Below are positions 36,201 to 48,300 of a stretch of 64,000 bases of DNA, one piece after another. The stretch covers positions 80,359,785 through 80,423,784 of the forward strand of contig CM048555.1 in NCBI GenBank assembly GCA_026413225.1, written 5' to 3'. The first letter of the stretch is position 1. Each line of letters opens with the position of its first letter. The translations under genes and the position numbers were made by a program. The notes under the pieces are model-generated. The model did not search any database. It worked only from the letters and a program-made list of their open reading frames with translations, and was not told the origin of the DNA. Source of the DNA: Otis tarda. Lineage: Eukaryota > Chordata > Aves > Otidiformes > Otididae.

Positions 36201-38544
36201 TTTATGAGCTCAGAAACAGAAGCTGAGAGCTATTTTTCCATTCAGAAAATGTAGGTTGGATTTAAAGTTATGTCATTGTGAAGCGAAGGAATAGCTATGC
36301 CTTCAGAGACTCCACTTTTGAAGCTGTGGTAGTTTTCATCCCCGCTGTTTTTCAGTTTTTAGTATTGCTGTGAAAAAAAAAAATTGCATCTCCAGTGCAT
36401 TTAGCTTTGGCGAATTGCTGCTGGTATAATGTGTAGCTGTGTATTGAGGGATTTTTTTTATTATTATTATTTTTTTTTATTTTTTCCCCCCACTGTCTTT
36501 GTGCGTGTGTCATTATACCCTTCCTTTCACAGTTTTGTGATGCTCAGAGTGTTGGTGCTGTGGCAGCGTTGGCAGATATTTTGAATGTAATTGCCTTATC
36601 GAGAGAAAAATCTACGATTAAGGTTCACCCTGTGCACAATTTTCAGATTTCCTTGCTTGTAAGGATTGAGAATATGGTTGAATTCTTCTAAAATAAACTG
36701 CCCAAGGTGGCTTTGTGAAGGTTTTTTGTAGCAACGTGCATTATATTTCCTGCCAAAGTTGTGCACCTGCCTGTTTAATGATTAATTTACACAACTGACA
36801 CCTTATTAATACAGAGGGGAGAGCATCACGTAAGTTTTATTGCTGTTTCAGGGCTCAGTGTCTCCACTGTCTGCCTTCGTTACCTACTTTGATCTTGTGT
36901 GGAATCAGCAAAGGCGATGCCAAGAAAAACATTTCTGGCCGTTGCAAGACCTGAGATGCAAAGTAATAAGGGGCTGAAATGCTGATTGTGCAGGTTAGTG
37001 TTACAAAAAAAAAAAATCAGAGAAAACTCCTGCATTGTTTCCCGTCGAGGACTTCTGTGCTGCTAGAAAAAAATATTCTACTGTAGCTGAGTTGTGAGCA
37101 GACGTCGAAATTGCCGGTCTGCTGGAAGGAAATGATAGAATTCAAAATAATATATTGGGAAATAATTGCTGTTGAGCTCACTGATGGTTCTGTGGTTGTT
37201 ATTTTTTTCAAGTGGAGATTAGGAACAGGCATAACTGTGCAGTTACTTTTATTTTTGTTGAAAAATTTGGAACAAAATTTATTGTTGTACAAGATAACTC
37301 CTTATTTCCAGATGCATTTATTTGTAGCTGCTGCCTGCTTGCCTGACAGTGTGTAGGTGCAGTTTTGTTAACTGATTGATTGATTGCCTTCAAACACAGA
37401 GCAGGCAGATCTTTAAATGTGGGTCAGTCGGTGCCTGTTTCTCACAAGCCCCGGTTGCAGTGATGCTTTCAAGTCAGTGTTTTTCATTTTGGGGATGGTA
37501 ATGGGTGTTTAAGCGTGCCCTCGTTCAACTTTAGGAGGATGAATCATTTTGAGGAGGTGTTGAAATGGTTCAAAGTCAAAAACAGAGCTTGACGTCCCGC
37601 CTGTGCACATTTTTTCTCAAACATCCATTCTAATGTTGCTGGAAATAGTTTTAATTTTTTTTTTTCCTAGTGAATATCACTGATATTCAATTAACTTGTT
37701 TTATTTGATTTTATATGGTGAGCCCAAAGAAAGCTTGGAGCTCTGTAAAATATCATCACGTTAAAACAGTGATTCTTGGATCGTTTGTGGCTCTTCTCAG
37801 TAACTCGGGCTGGTGCAGATTTCTGGGACAGCAGGCAAATGTCTCCGTACGTGCATCATTGCGAGCGCGAATGGCGCAATAACAATTTCTGTGCAGGTTT
37901 GGAGTCTGAATGTGAAAGGATGGGGATTCGGATTTCTGGTGGATAACAGGAATGTGTGATCCAGCTGGAAAAGCTGTAGTGACTTTATAGCCTGTAACTT
38001 CTCTAACGGCACCGAAGGGAGAATAAAAAGGGTGCGAGGGGACTTCGGTCCTGAACAGGCGAAGGGAATGAATAAACGAAGAACCGCCCAAGTTTGGCAC
38101 GCTGGTTGGCTTTATGAAGTGCGCACGTCGTTTCTTCTGAAACGGGTCTGAAGTTGAGACTGGAGCGGGTTGATTGCTGTCCCCCGGTTCTCCTTTTGAG
38201 CTGTACATCCTTGACTGGCGGTGTCGGGACGCAGGGATTGAACCAGAGCTGAGGGGAGAGGGAGAGCTGTAACGGTGGGCTTGTGGCAGCCCGGGGGTTG
38301 AGGACGGGTGGATGGCTGCACGGATTGAATTCTCTGCCGGGCTTTGGTTGCTGTGAGCTGTAACAAAGCTTATGGATGAGAAAATGTGAGTTTCCCTTGC
38401 TTATTACGAGTTGGAAAAGAGGTGCAATGTGTTCTGTTCGCTTTTCTTCTTTGTCCGTGCTTCCTGGTGATGTCTTTTCAAGCAAAGATACTCACATTTT
38501 ACGTTGCTGTAAGTTGTGGGAGTGTCTCCTGAATGGAAAGAAAG

Positions 38545-38722
38545 CTGGCCCAGGTTGCCCAGAGAGGCGGTGGATGCCCCATCCCTGGAAACATTCCAGG
38601 CCAGGTTGGCCGGGGCTCTGAGCAACCTGATCTGGTTGGAGATGTCCCTGCTCCTGGCAGGGGGGTTGGACTGGGTGGCCTTTGAAGGTCCCTTCCAACC
38701 CAAACTGTTCTGTGATTCTATG
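38545..38722 (+). mobile_element. CR1 LINE fragment, 3' end
   Basis: A 178-bp copy in attractin intron 1, sense to the gene. It runs from CTGGCCCAGGTTGCCCAGAG through GAAACATTCCAGGCCAGGTT to CTGTTCTGTGATTCTATG. It is nearly the same as the matching part of the copies at 42,466 and 56,272, which suggests one fairly young subtype. Confidence 0.92.
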
Positions 38723-41700
38723 AAAGGATGGTATGACAGCCAGTGTTGCTTTTCTTTTTGTTTCCCCTTCTTCAGTTCTGCCAAAACTCGTGAGTACCAC
38801 CGGATCGGTTTATCTGCATGTTACTTTGAAAAAGTTTGGGATGTAGCCGTAGCATTCGTAGAGTGCGATTCCCTTGGGAATAAATGAGCGGGCAACTTCA
38901 GGAATCAAACAGAAACACAGTTCATCATCCGATCTTCTTGGTTTGATTTGCCTGTCTATGGAACAAGGACAAGTTATTTATATGTTTTAAAGATGTTCCG
39001 ATGATGATGCTAGTTACATAGGCATTTGGGGGTTTAGAAGCCGTACTTTAACGGCAATTTTGCATGGCAACTGGTATCCTACTTGTCTATTCTGAGGATA
39101 ATACTGTCCTACAGAAGAAATGCGGTTAATGTTACTATAAATACGCCTAAATCATCTCCGCTGAGGGTTATGAAAAAGGATATTGTGTGTTGAAAGTGCT
39201 GAAGTTTAAATGTGATCTTAATTTCTCTATTGAGTGATGGCAGGAATTTGTCATGTGGAAATAAAAGAAAGGAAAAAAAAAACCCACTGTGTGAAAATCG
39301 TGTTATCTGATCAAAGCTGGTCAAGGCATCAGAATATCTTTAGCGCCTGAGGTTTGCTTGTTTTCGATACAAGATGTGTGTGTATGAGAGTACACGTGAG
39401 GTGAGACATCGTGCATAAGAAGACATCCCTTGCCGTACTCCCAGCCTCCTAAAACCCGCTGATCTTTCAGCACCTCAAAGCAGCGAGGACAGAAACATGG
39501 TGAAACGTGAGTGCGGACATGAAGGTGTAGTGGCTTACCCTGTAAGATTGTGTACCTGGCCTCCTCAAGCAGTGAACCGTGATGAGTTGTATTTTGCCAC
39601 GAGGTTCACCAAAGCTGGTGAGATCCCGCAGGAGCGGGACCGCTGGTGACGCTGGCCTGGAGAGCTGCTGTGGTGGAGAACCAGGAGCTTCCTCCAGAGC
39701 GAGTCGCTATGGCTGGGCTGGAGGTTGTCCCAGGGAAGGTGGAGGGAGGTTTTCCTTTTTCTGTACGTTGGTGTAACTTCATGCGTCTTGTCCTGGGGTA
39801 AAAACATAGGCTGTGCCATGGGACTTAGGGCATGCACAACTGCCGTGATCCAGATACTTCAGCCATTCCCATCTTCTAACCTTTGTGTTCCTCCTCAGTC
39901 CCCAGATCTCGCTCTACGTGTAGGCTTCATGCAGCCTTCAGGAAGCAGCTGTCTTTCTGTGATCTCTTGAGGAAGGATTTGAGAGCTTCTCTTTACGCCA
40001 TGTGTGAGGAGGAGGGAAGGACTTTGTGCCCTGTTGCTTTGCAGACCCGCTGCAGTTTGGAAACAGCTGTATGGAGGGAGCTTCCCCCTCTCCTCTGTTG
40101 ACCCTGATTCTGTAGCATTACCTGAAAAAGATGTATTTTTTCCTCAATTGAGGCTGGAGAAAAGGAGAAGGCAGCTCTTAGAAAAGGATTCCTTGCTTTT
40201 ACCTATGGATTTGAAGAAGAAATTCCGTAGGAGACAGCTGTGTATGTGTCCATTGATTTCTTTTTTCACTTTTATTTCTACTTTTCCTGTTGATCTAAAG
40301 TTATGATGGAGTCATGGACATCATAATTTGCAAAAACCTGAACACTTCATGGCTAGGCTTCGCAGGGTCCTCTCCGGGCATCAAGGCTGTCTTGCTTTTC
40401 TGTAGCAAGGTCAGTAAATAAGTGAACTCCTGGCGTCCGGTGAAGGAAATCTGACTGTTTGGGTTTAGGAAGACTTACAGGATGCTGTAGATGGAATTGG
40501 AATTGCTGATTCCTGTCGTGTCTTGTAGCATAATGGTTTTGTGACTGGTGTGGCCAGAAGCAACAAATTCACACTGAAAAATGAAGAGTAGCTGGATGAA
40601 TGCCACTATCCGTCGATACTGGAGGAGATAAACCACAGCAAATGATTTCTGTGCTATCTTTGTATCTGGAAAAAAAAAAAACCAACACTCATTCTGAGGG
40701 CAGAACGTGTTGCGGAGACTGAAGTTCTCCTGATTTACACATTTTAATGTATGGTATGGGTGCTGTGCCTAATGAACAGACTGCAGTGCTCTTTGGGAAT
40801 CTGAGCTCTTGATGGGCTTGTGATGGGCTAAAGATTTACAGCAGGTCGGGACTCTGCCTTGGCACAAGTTGCTTTCCCTTTAATCTCCAATTAAATAAAA
40901 AACCTCTGATAGCTATAATTTCAATGGGGTTGAATATATACACACACATATCCGTCTGTCTATCTGCAGCGGCTGTCTGGCGTTTTGACAGAGGTTTTCC
41001 TCTCTCCTAATGACTTAGAGTGGAAATCACTCTGTAGCTAAGAGTCTCTTGATAAGCTTTTTCCTGTGGTTGTATATATTCGTCGTTAGCTCTTGAATAT
41101 GTTGACAAAGTCTTTAAAAACAAACTCTGGAAAAATTTGGCCCTAACTAGTCTTACGGTGCTGTAACCTCTGTGTGGAGCGAAAATATTAGGAGTGGTAA
41201 GTTTCTAAACTTTGTTGTTGAGATGTTCTTCTGGTAGTTACCTCTGCGCCTCTTACACGTAAAGCACTTGTAGCGTAGATAAAGCTGTGCAATTACGTAG
41301 GTGTGGAATTAAAATAATTATTGCCACGTAATGTGCCTTAATATCTAATATCCTGTTTAAGTGATGGAGCTAAGGAGGAAAGAAGACCATGTCAACTACA
41401 TGAAATAATGTGGCCCAGGTAGTTGTGATATGTAATGCACTTCACATTATGTGTATCTTCTTACCCAGATCTTGTTAGCAAGGGTCTTATGGGTGATATA
41501 ATAAAATACCTAAAAGACACATTTGCACTGATACTGTTTCAGACAATGGCTTTAATGTACTGTAAACTAAACTGAAACTTGTCACATGCGGTATTGTGAA
41601 ATTAACCCCTGTTTGGGATCTAAAAGCGTAAATAACGTGTTGTTACGGGTTGCCTTTTGAGGAACACTATTCATGGACTGTACAGGAGATGACACTGCTG

Positions 41701-41760
41701 GCATAGACGCTGAGTATTTTAGGTGACTAAAGTTAGATGATGTCCGTTGGAGAATGGATC
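38723..41760. other. Intron 1 sequence between CR1 copies
   Basis: Unique AT-rich sequence. A short (AC)n-like stretch lies near 40,940. No exon, RNA gene or older repeat was recognised. Confidence 0.5.
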
Positions 41761-42465
41761 AAGAGCAGCCCTGAGGAGAAGGACTTGGGGGTGCTGGTGG
41801 ATGAGAAGCTCAACATGAGCGGGCAATGTGCCCTTGCGGCCCAGAAACCAACCGCATCCTGGGCTGCATCAAGAGGAGCATGGCCAGCAGGTCGAGGGAG
41901 GTGATTCTCCCCCTCTACTCTGCCCTGGTGAGACCCCACCGGGAGTACTGTGTCCAGTTCTGGAGCCCCCAGCATCAGAAGAACATGGACCAGTTGGAGA
42001 GGGTCCAGAGGAGGCCACAAAGATGATGAAAGGGCTGGAGCACCTTTCCTATGAGGCCAGGCTGAGAGGGTTGGGGCTGTTCAGCCTGGAGAAGAGGAGG
42101 CTCCGGGGAGACCTGATAGCGGTCTTCCAATACCTCAAGGGGGCCTACAGGAAAGATGGGGAGAAACTGTTCAGTAGGGCCTGTTGTGATAGGACAAGGG
42201 GTAATGGGTTTAAATTAGAAGGAGCTAGGTTTAGATTAGATATTAGAAAAAAAATTTTTTACAATGAGAGTTGTAGAGCACTGGAACAGGTTGCCCAGAG
42301 AGGTGGTGGATGCCCCATCCCTGGAAGTGTTCAAGGCCAGGCTGGATGAGGCTCTGAGCAACCTGATCTAGTCAGGGATGTCCCTGCTCTTGCAGGGGGG
42401 TTGGACTAGATGACCTTTGAAGGTCCCTTCCAACTCTAACCATTCTATGATTCTATGATTCTATG
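41761..42465 (+). mobile_element. CR1 LINE fragment with long ORF2 tail
   Basis: About 705 bp in intron 1. The ORF2 end appears in two frames: [20 protein letters not shown] and [20 protein letters not shown], then [20 protein letters not shown] and [20 protein letters not shown]. Frame changes near 41,870 and 42,010 show that the copy is inactive. The 3' end has the CAGGCTGGATGAGGCTCTGA and ACTAGATGACCTTTGAAGGT subtype, also seen at 63,843, and finishes with three ATTCTATG units. It abuts another CR1 copy at 42,466. Confidence 0.95.
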
Positions 42466-42847
42466 TTCAGCCTGGAGAAGAGGAGGCTCTGGGGAGACCT
42501 TATAGTGGCCTTCCAGTGCCTAAAGGGGGCTACAAGAAAGATGGAGAGAAATTGTTCAGCAGGAGCTGTTGTGATAGGATGAGGGGTAACGGTTTTAAAA
42601 TACAGGGAGGTAGACTCAGATTAGATATTAGGAAGAAACTTTTTACGCTGAGGGTGATGGAACACTGGCCCAAGTTACTCAGAGGTGGTGGATGCCCCAT
42701 CCCTGGAAACATTCAAGGCCAGGTTGGCCGGGGCTCTGAGCAACCTGATCTGGTTGGAGATGTCCCTGCTCCTTGCAGGGGGTTGGACTGGGTGGGCTTT
42801 GAAGGTCCCTTCCAACCCAAACCGTTCTGTGATTCTATGATTCTGTG
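42466..42847 (+). mobile_element. CR1 LINE fragment inserted at the end of another CR1
   Basis: About 382 bp beginning at TTCAGCCTGGAGAAGAGGAG, directly after the terminal ATTCTATG array of the previous copy and in the same orientation. It covers the ORF2 tail ([20 protein letters not shown]) and the 3' end (CCGTTCTGTGATTCTATGAT). It is of the other subtype (GAAACATTCAAGGCCAGGTT), so this is a separate insertion and not a duplication. Confidence 0.93.
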
Positions 42848-43534
42848 CCACCTTCAGCCTTGTTTCAGGTCATCTTCAGAAATATTTCTGCAGGAGCTTA
42901 GGATGTGCAGGTGAAGCCAAAGAGAGTACAGCATGGCTTCTCTGCCGCCTTTGCTTCCCGATGATGTTGGTAGTAAACTCACAGCAGTGAATTGCGACAA
43001 GACTGAAAATGTGGAAGGGAAATCGCTGTGCATCACTTGGTTTGTGTGGGGTTTTTTTTTTTTTGGTGGTTTTTTTTTTTTTCCTACACAGTCATGGTTT
43101 GTACCTTGACTTCTTCCCCGTGTTTTCAGTGAAGCTCCGGTTGAGAAGGGCGTAGCACGCTTCCCTCTCCGAGTGAATTAATGCGAGATGGAATTACAGG
43201 ATTGATTTATAAACTGGTTAACTGCTTTGATGCCTAATTGATTCACTGCAAGTAGGTACTTTGCAGCCCTTGTAGACAGAGACTGGGGTGTTGCCAGACT
43301 TCCGATGCAAATGGGCGTTTTAGCTGTCAATCTAAAACTGGTCTTAGAAAGCTCTTTGCGTTCTCCGCAACACTGGTGCGGAAGAGTCCTTTCCCAAGCC
43401 GGCTGTTGGGCTGCAGAGCTCATCGTAAGCACTGGAAATAAGAACGTGGTACGTATGGATACATACTGTATTGCTTATTTGTACTGAGGGAGTGTGTAGG
43501 AGTCCTAGTCATAACATTTGGATTATGTCCCCCG
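42848..43534. other. Intron 1 spacer between CR1 copies
   Basis: Unique sequence with T/G-rich runs at 43,050-43,082. Nothing gene-like seen. Confidence 0.5.
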
Positions 43535-43755
43535 TAGAATCACAGAATGGTTTGGGAAGGGACCTTCAAAGCCCACCCAGTCCAACCCCCCTGCAAGGAG
43601 CAGGGACATCTCCAACCAGATCAGGTTGCTCAGAGCCCCGGCCAACCTGGCCTGGAATGTTTCCAGGGATGGGGCATCCACCACCTCTCTGGGCCTCAGT
43701 GTGCCACCACTCTCAGTGTAAAAAATTTTTCCCTAATATCTAATCTAAATCTAAA
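43535..43755 (-). mobile_element. CR1 LINE fragment, 3' end
   Basis: About 221 bp in antisense in intron 1, from AGAATCACAGAATGGTTTGG to the ORF2 tail near TCCCTAATATCTAATCTAAA. Relative to its siblings it has a small deletion after CCTCTCTGGGC, where AACCTGGGC is shortened. Same subtype as the copy at 9,524. Confidence 0.9.
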
Positions 43756-45288
43756 TAGTCTGTGTTTTATGTTGTCTTGATTATTTATACCAACGGGATT
43801 CGTGTTTATGGGTTGAAATGGAATTTTCTGCCTTTTTCTTGGCTACTCTTTCTATCTTAATGCTTTGGTTAGGTTTTGGAAGCTGTGTTATATCTTCTGT
43901 ATGCGTAATTCACTTTTAAAATCTTCCCTTCCTGTGATTATAATGGAATTTTGCCCTTGAGTAAGTGTACTCATCATCTTTTAAGCGCAGTTTTAAAAAT
44001 AGGGTGAAAGTCTGGTCACAGAAAGTAACTTTAGTTGAGTGTTTGGACTGCGGAATAGTGATGTGCGGTGTCTGTTTAAAAAATAAAGTTGTGGGAAAGA
44101 TGAGCTGTGTACCTGCAGAGCCATCAACCTGACTCTGCGAGCAGAACTTTAGAGCTGCTGCGGGAAAGAAGGAGTGGAGACAGCCGGAAACTGCCAGGTG
44201 TGTCTGCCGTTTGTAAGCGATGCTATTTTCAACAAAACAGATCTTTGGCAAGAGTGCTGATGATGTATGTGCCTGGTTTTTAAGCATCTTTTGGGATGAA
44301 GGCATCTGTAACGGATAAATGCTGTCTGGACTTCGGAAGCCCGTTTGATTCAATGTCACCTGGAGTATTATTGAAGGAGAGAAGCTGGATTACGCTGCGT
44401 GGTGTATGAAAAACTTCTCAGCTTTGGTGCGGTAGCCAGGAAGATTGGAGTAAGCCAGCAACCAAGTTTATCTTCCGTTCTGTCGTTTTCTATTGACATA
44501 AAATTAATCAGGCTCCTTCTCAAGCGATAGACGTCGAAAGGCGGCGGTTGATGAGGTGTTCAACAGATGGGGTTGAAAAAGGGAGTATTTGTTTGCTACG
44601 AAGTTGGAGCTGGGACCTCATTTGATATTTTCTTTCATTCCTGACCTGGGCAGAGCGCGCAGATGTGCACTGGTTGCATCACTTCCGACGTCACCGGAGA
44701 GCCTGGCCGCAGAGATCGCGCTGTCAGCCTGGAAAAGCAGGGCGAGCGGCGTGACAGAAGGGGGATGAACAGCACTGCGCAGCAGTGATTTACAGACAAA
44801 GCCTGTTGAGATGAAGCTATACAAAAAAAAAAAGACCCAGGAGCAGTAATTGGTCTTTGAATGGTTGTTATTTGTCAGCGTGGTGCATTTGGAAAGACAA
44901 AGGAAGGCGGTGAGAAGGAGGAGGGAAAATGATAGTAAGGTTCAAAGCACTGCTAAGAGCATCTCCTGAGTAATAGCGTCACCTCCTGATCAGATGGTTT
45001 TGCTTTTAATCACCTGTTAACAAAGAGGATTCTTCTGCCCTTGTTTTTAGGGGGTCTGGTTGTCATTTATGCTGGAATTCTTGATGTCTGTTGATTAGCA
45101 AATGCTCTTGCCTGCAGCTCTTTCTTATCAGCCTAAGAAGCAGCTAGTATCCATTCAGCGGTGCTTCACGAGCGCTGAACATAAACTATTATTTCAGTTA
45201 CTGAAGGTGCGCTTTGCCAAGCAGGTAACTCATCTTGCGGTGTGGAAAAATGGAACAAATAATGGTTTTTTTTTTCTTTAAAAAATGA

Positions 45289-45332
45289 AACAAGTCCTGA
45301 CGTTGAATCCAACAAGTCCTGACGTTTAATCC
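45289..45332 (+). repeat. 22-bp tandem duplication carrying TGACGT
   Basis: AACAAGTCCTGACGTTGAAT+CC is followed directly by AACAAGTCCTGACGTTTAAT+CC, with one difference in 22. Each unit carries a TGACGT half-CRE, so the duplication doubles a possible CREB/ATF half-site inside intron 1. Confidence 0.8.
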
Positions 45333-48300
45333 GGAGAGGTGATGATTCACTTTGGCACCAGTCGTTCCATGATCCTGTGCATCGCTTGCTGTCCAGCCCA
45401 GCGACGCTGCCATCTACTCCGTTATAAACTGGAAACCAGTAATTGCAGAACTTTTTGTCCTGATCGTTGCTACGTCAGTATTATCCCAAGTGGAAAAAGT
45501 ATTTATATATTATATATAACTTTTCTCTTAGTTAAATATTAGGTCTGTAGGAGCTGACCTTAACCCCAAACCCGCTGTTTGAGGAAGCCTGACCTTTCAA
45601 GGGCTTTTTTCAAGACATCTCAAGTGCTCTCCTGTATATAAAATTAATTTGCAGGAAATATAGTTTTTTCTTTTGCTTGCAATGTTATAATATTTGGGTG
45701 GGGTTTTTTAAGCGCAAGCTTTTATGTTTCCAGCTTTCTACTGGAAATTGTGTTCTCCCAGTTCTGGTTGCTTGTGTGACGGACCCACCAGTACGTGTAG
45801 TTGCTGTTCTTACCATGAAGTTTATGTACTTAAACACTTGTAGAATTGAAACATTAATTTCCACCATTTTAACTTTTAATGGTTTGGAAGAGTCAAACAA
45901 AATCTCGCGTCGGAAGTGATGTTGGTGAGGAAGGGTGGAACCTGTGCGACACCAATTATATACATGATAATTTTTATGTGAAATTTCAATAAGGTATATT
46001 TGCACATCTCTTTTTTTTTTTTTTTTTTCCCCTTTTCCCCTGGATTTATTTACATAAATGATTTTGTGTTTGTAGCAACCTTCCTCTTTGGATCAAGCAA
46101 TTATTATTTTCAATCCGATTCTGAAATGATGCGGGTAACCTTGCAATGGTTTTGCACTAACGTGTAATTTTTATGTACCGCTTCACTACGCTGAGACTTT
46201 TATAAAATCCTCCTCTTGCCAATGCCCCTGTGTTTGGTAAATGTGGAAATGTGACTGGGGTAGGCGGAATACTCAATGCTCCGCAGCAAATTAGCGGCCG
46301 GACGAGGTTTCGGAGTATCGAGGCTCGTTTGGCAGAGCAATACGTGCTTGTTGACGAGTCACAGCGCTGCTCACGTAGAAATAATTCTGTCTCCAGAGAA
46401 AAGAGGACGAAGAGCCATGGGAAAACGTCTGCTTTTCAGTTCGTGGAGAGGTGAGGATCGCAGGCAAAAGACAGCTCAGAACCAAACCTGTAATAAATGA
46501 GTTTTACTGCCCGCTCTCTACGTGGGAATTAGTTATTGATTGTTATGCCAACCAACATTAACAGTGTGAAATCCTCTGTCTCACCGAGGGGGTAAACCCA
46601 TCATGCAAATAGTAACTACATTCATTTGGGTTCGTAATAACAGCAAGCCGTGCTACGTTTAACTTGCAAATTTTGTACGAACTCTGTAAAAATGTCCTGT
46701 TTGCTCTTCAGCATTAAATGAGACTGTTGAGAAAGGTTGCGTCCTGCGTCGGCCGGGCTAGTTTAATGATTGGCTTTGGCCAGAGCCCCGTCTGCCTTCA
46801 AGGATTTTGTGTGTTTGCTGTTCATGAAACACTCTTGGATTCTGTGTTAAAACTGTTGACCACGCGTAGCAGAAAACGGTGGCTCAAGTTCAGCTTTTAA
46901 ATTTTGAGTGTTCACTATTTACCAGTTCTGGCTTTTTCAGCCTTTAAAATACACACCCTTTCAGATAGTCATTCAGGAAGGGAAAGAAAGAAAATAATTA
47001 TTTAATTTGTTATGTAGCTGGTGGCAAGGGGTTTAAGCGTTTCTGATCCTTACTGGTTTTGTGGTGTCGTTCCCCATTAAGCTCCATTTGAAACTGGTGG
47101 CAGTGCTAGGACGTGCTGTACCTGGGGCAGCTGCTGCTTTCTCACCTCTAATGTTTAACTAATGGCGAGCAGTTCCCGTGCTTTGACTTTACAGCTGAAA
47201 TGGAAATCCACTTATTTCCTGGGGAATGCCCTTTCGTGGTGTGGGAACGTCGGATGCTTCAAACTCTGCTTGTTAAACTCGCTGGGATGAGAAACACAAC
47301 CCCGTAAGTGATAAGTTGCAGAGCTGGAGAATCCAACTGAATACTTCCACTTTCCCTAAAACAGGGATTGTAATCAGTGGAACAATTTGACTACGAGCCA
47401 GTTTGAACAGTCTGGCTTAATCTAAATAAAACTCAAAGGCTTTGAGCAAGTTTTGTCTCCCTTTTCCTGAATCAGGCCCTAATAAATAAATAAACGAGAT
47501 GCAAAAAGCTCAAAATAGTACCGCAGAGCTCTTGGCAGGCAAGAAAGCATCTGTTTCTGCAGGTGGGATGATGGGGAAAACCAAGTTGGGTCTCCATCCT
47601 CCTCTTGCTTGGCTTTCTGACGGTCTGCTGTGACAGTTCTCCTTCATCCTGGAGCTCATCCTGGCTGGTGATGCTCCTAAGAGCTGGGCAGTGCCTTCCT
47701 CTCTGCTTTTCTGTGATTGATGTTTGCTTTTTGAGATTACAACTCTGTGTATTCACGTATAAAAGGGCTCTGACATGGTCTGGACTATGGGAACCCCATC
47801 CAGACAAGCGCTCCGTGGTCCTAACACTTGGGATGCTCGGAGAGGCTCCGAAATTGGATGTGTGAGTTTTAATTTCCAAGGAAGCATTGTGCAGCCATAA
47901 TTTTTATGGATTTTTTTTTTTTTGTCTTTAAAACCACTGCGCGTTAATCTTTGGAAGCTCATAGTCAAAAGAATTCTGTAGAGCCCACTATGAAACTTCT
48001 GCACTTGTCAGCAGTGGTTGTGAGTCTGTGACATGTGCCTGGATGCCCTGAAGAAGACGCCAGCTGCACGAGTTTTTATTTGTACCTTTGCATGGATAAT
48101 TTTAGCGTAAGAACAAAATGGTTCCTGAAAACTACTGTCTCGTGGTTGGTACCTTTTGTCTTTTTCGTGTGTCAGAGGAATTTATTACTGTGATTGCTTC
48201 CCTTCTTATTCCTTGTTCTATAAATTATCTCTGACAGATTAATTTAAAGCACACTAGGTAAGAGGAAGTTACTGACATCGTGATGCATTGATACGTCTGT

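Larger units (their letters stand above)
29791..38544. other. Intron 1 sequence, no internal gene seen
   Basis: AT-rich unique intron sequence with T-runs. GC-richer islets lie at about 33,620-33,860 and 37,990-38,320. No CR1 copy until 38,545. Confidence 0.55.
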
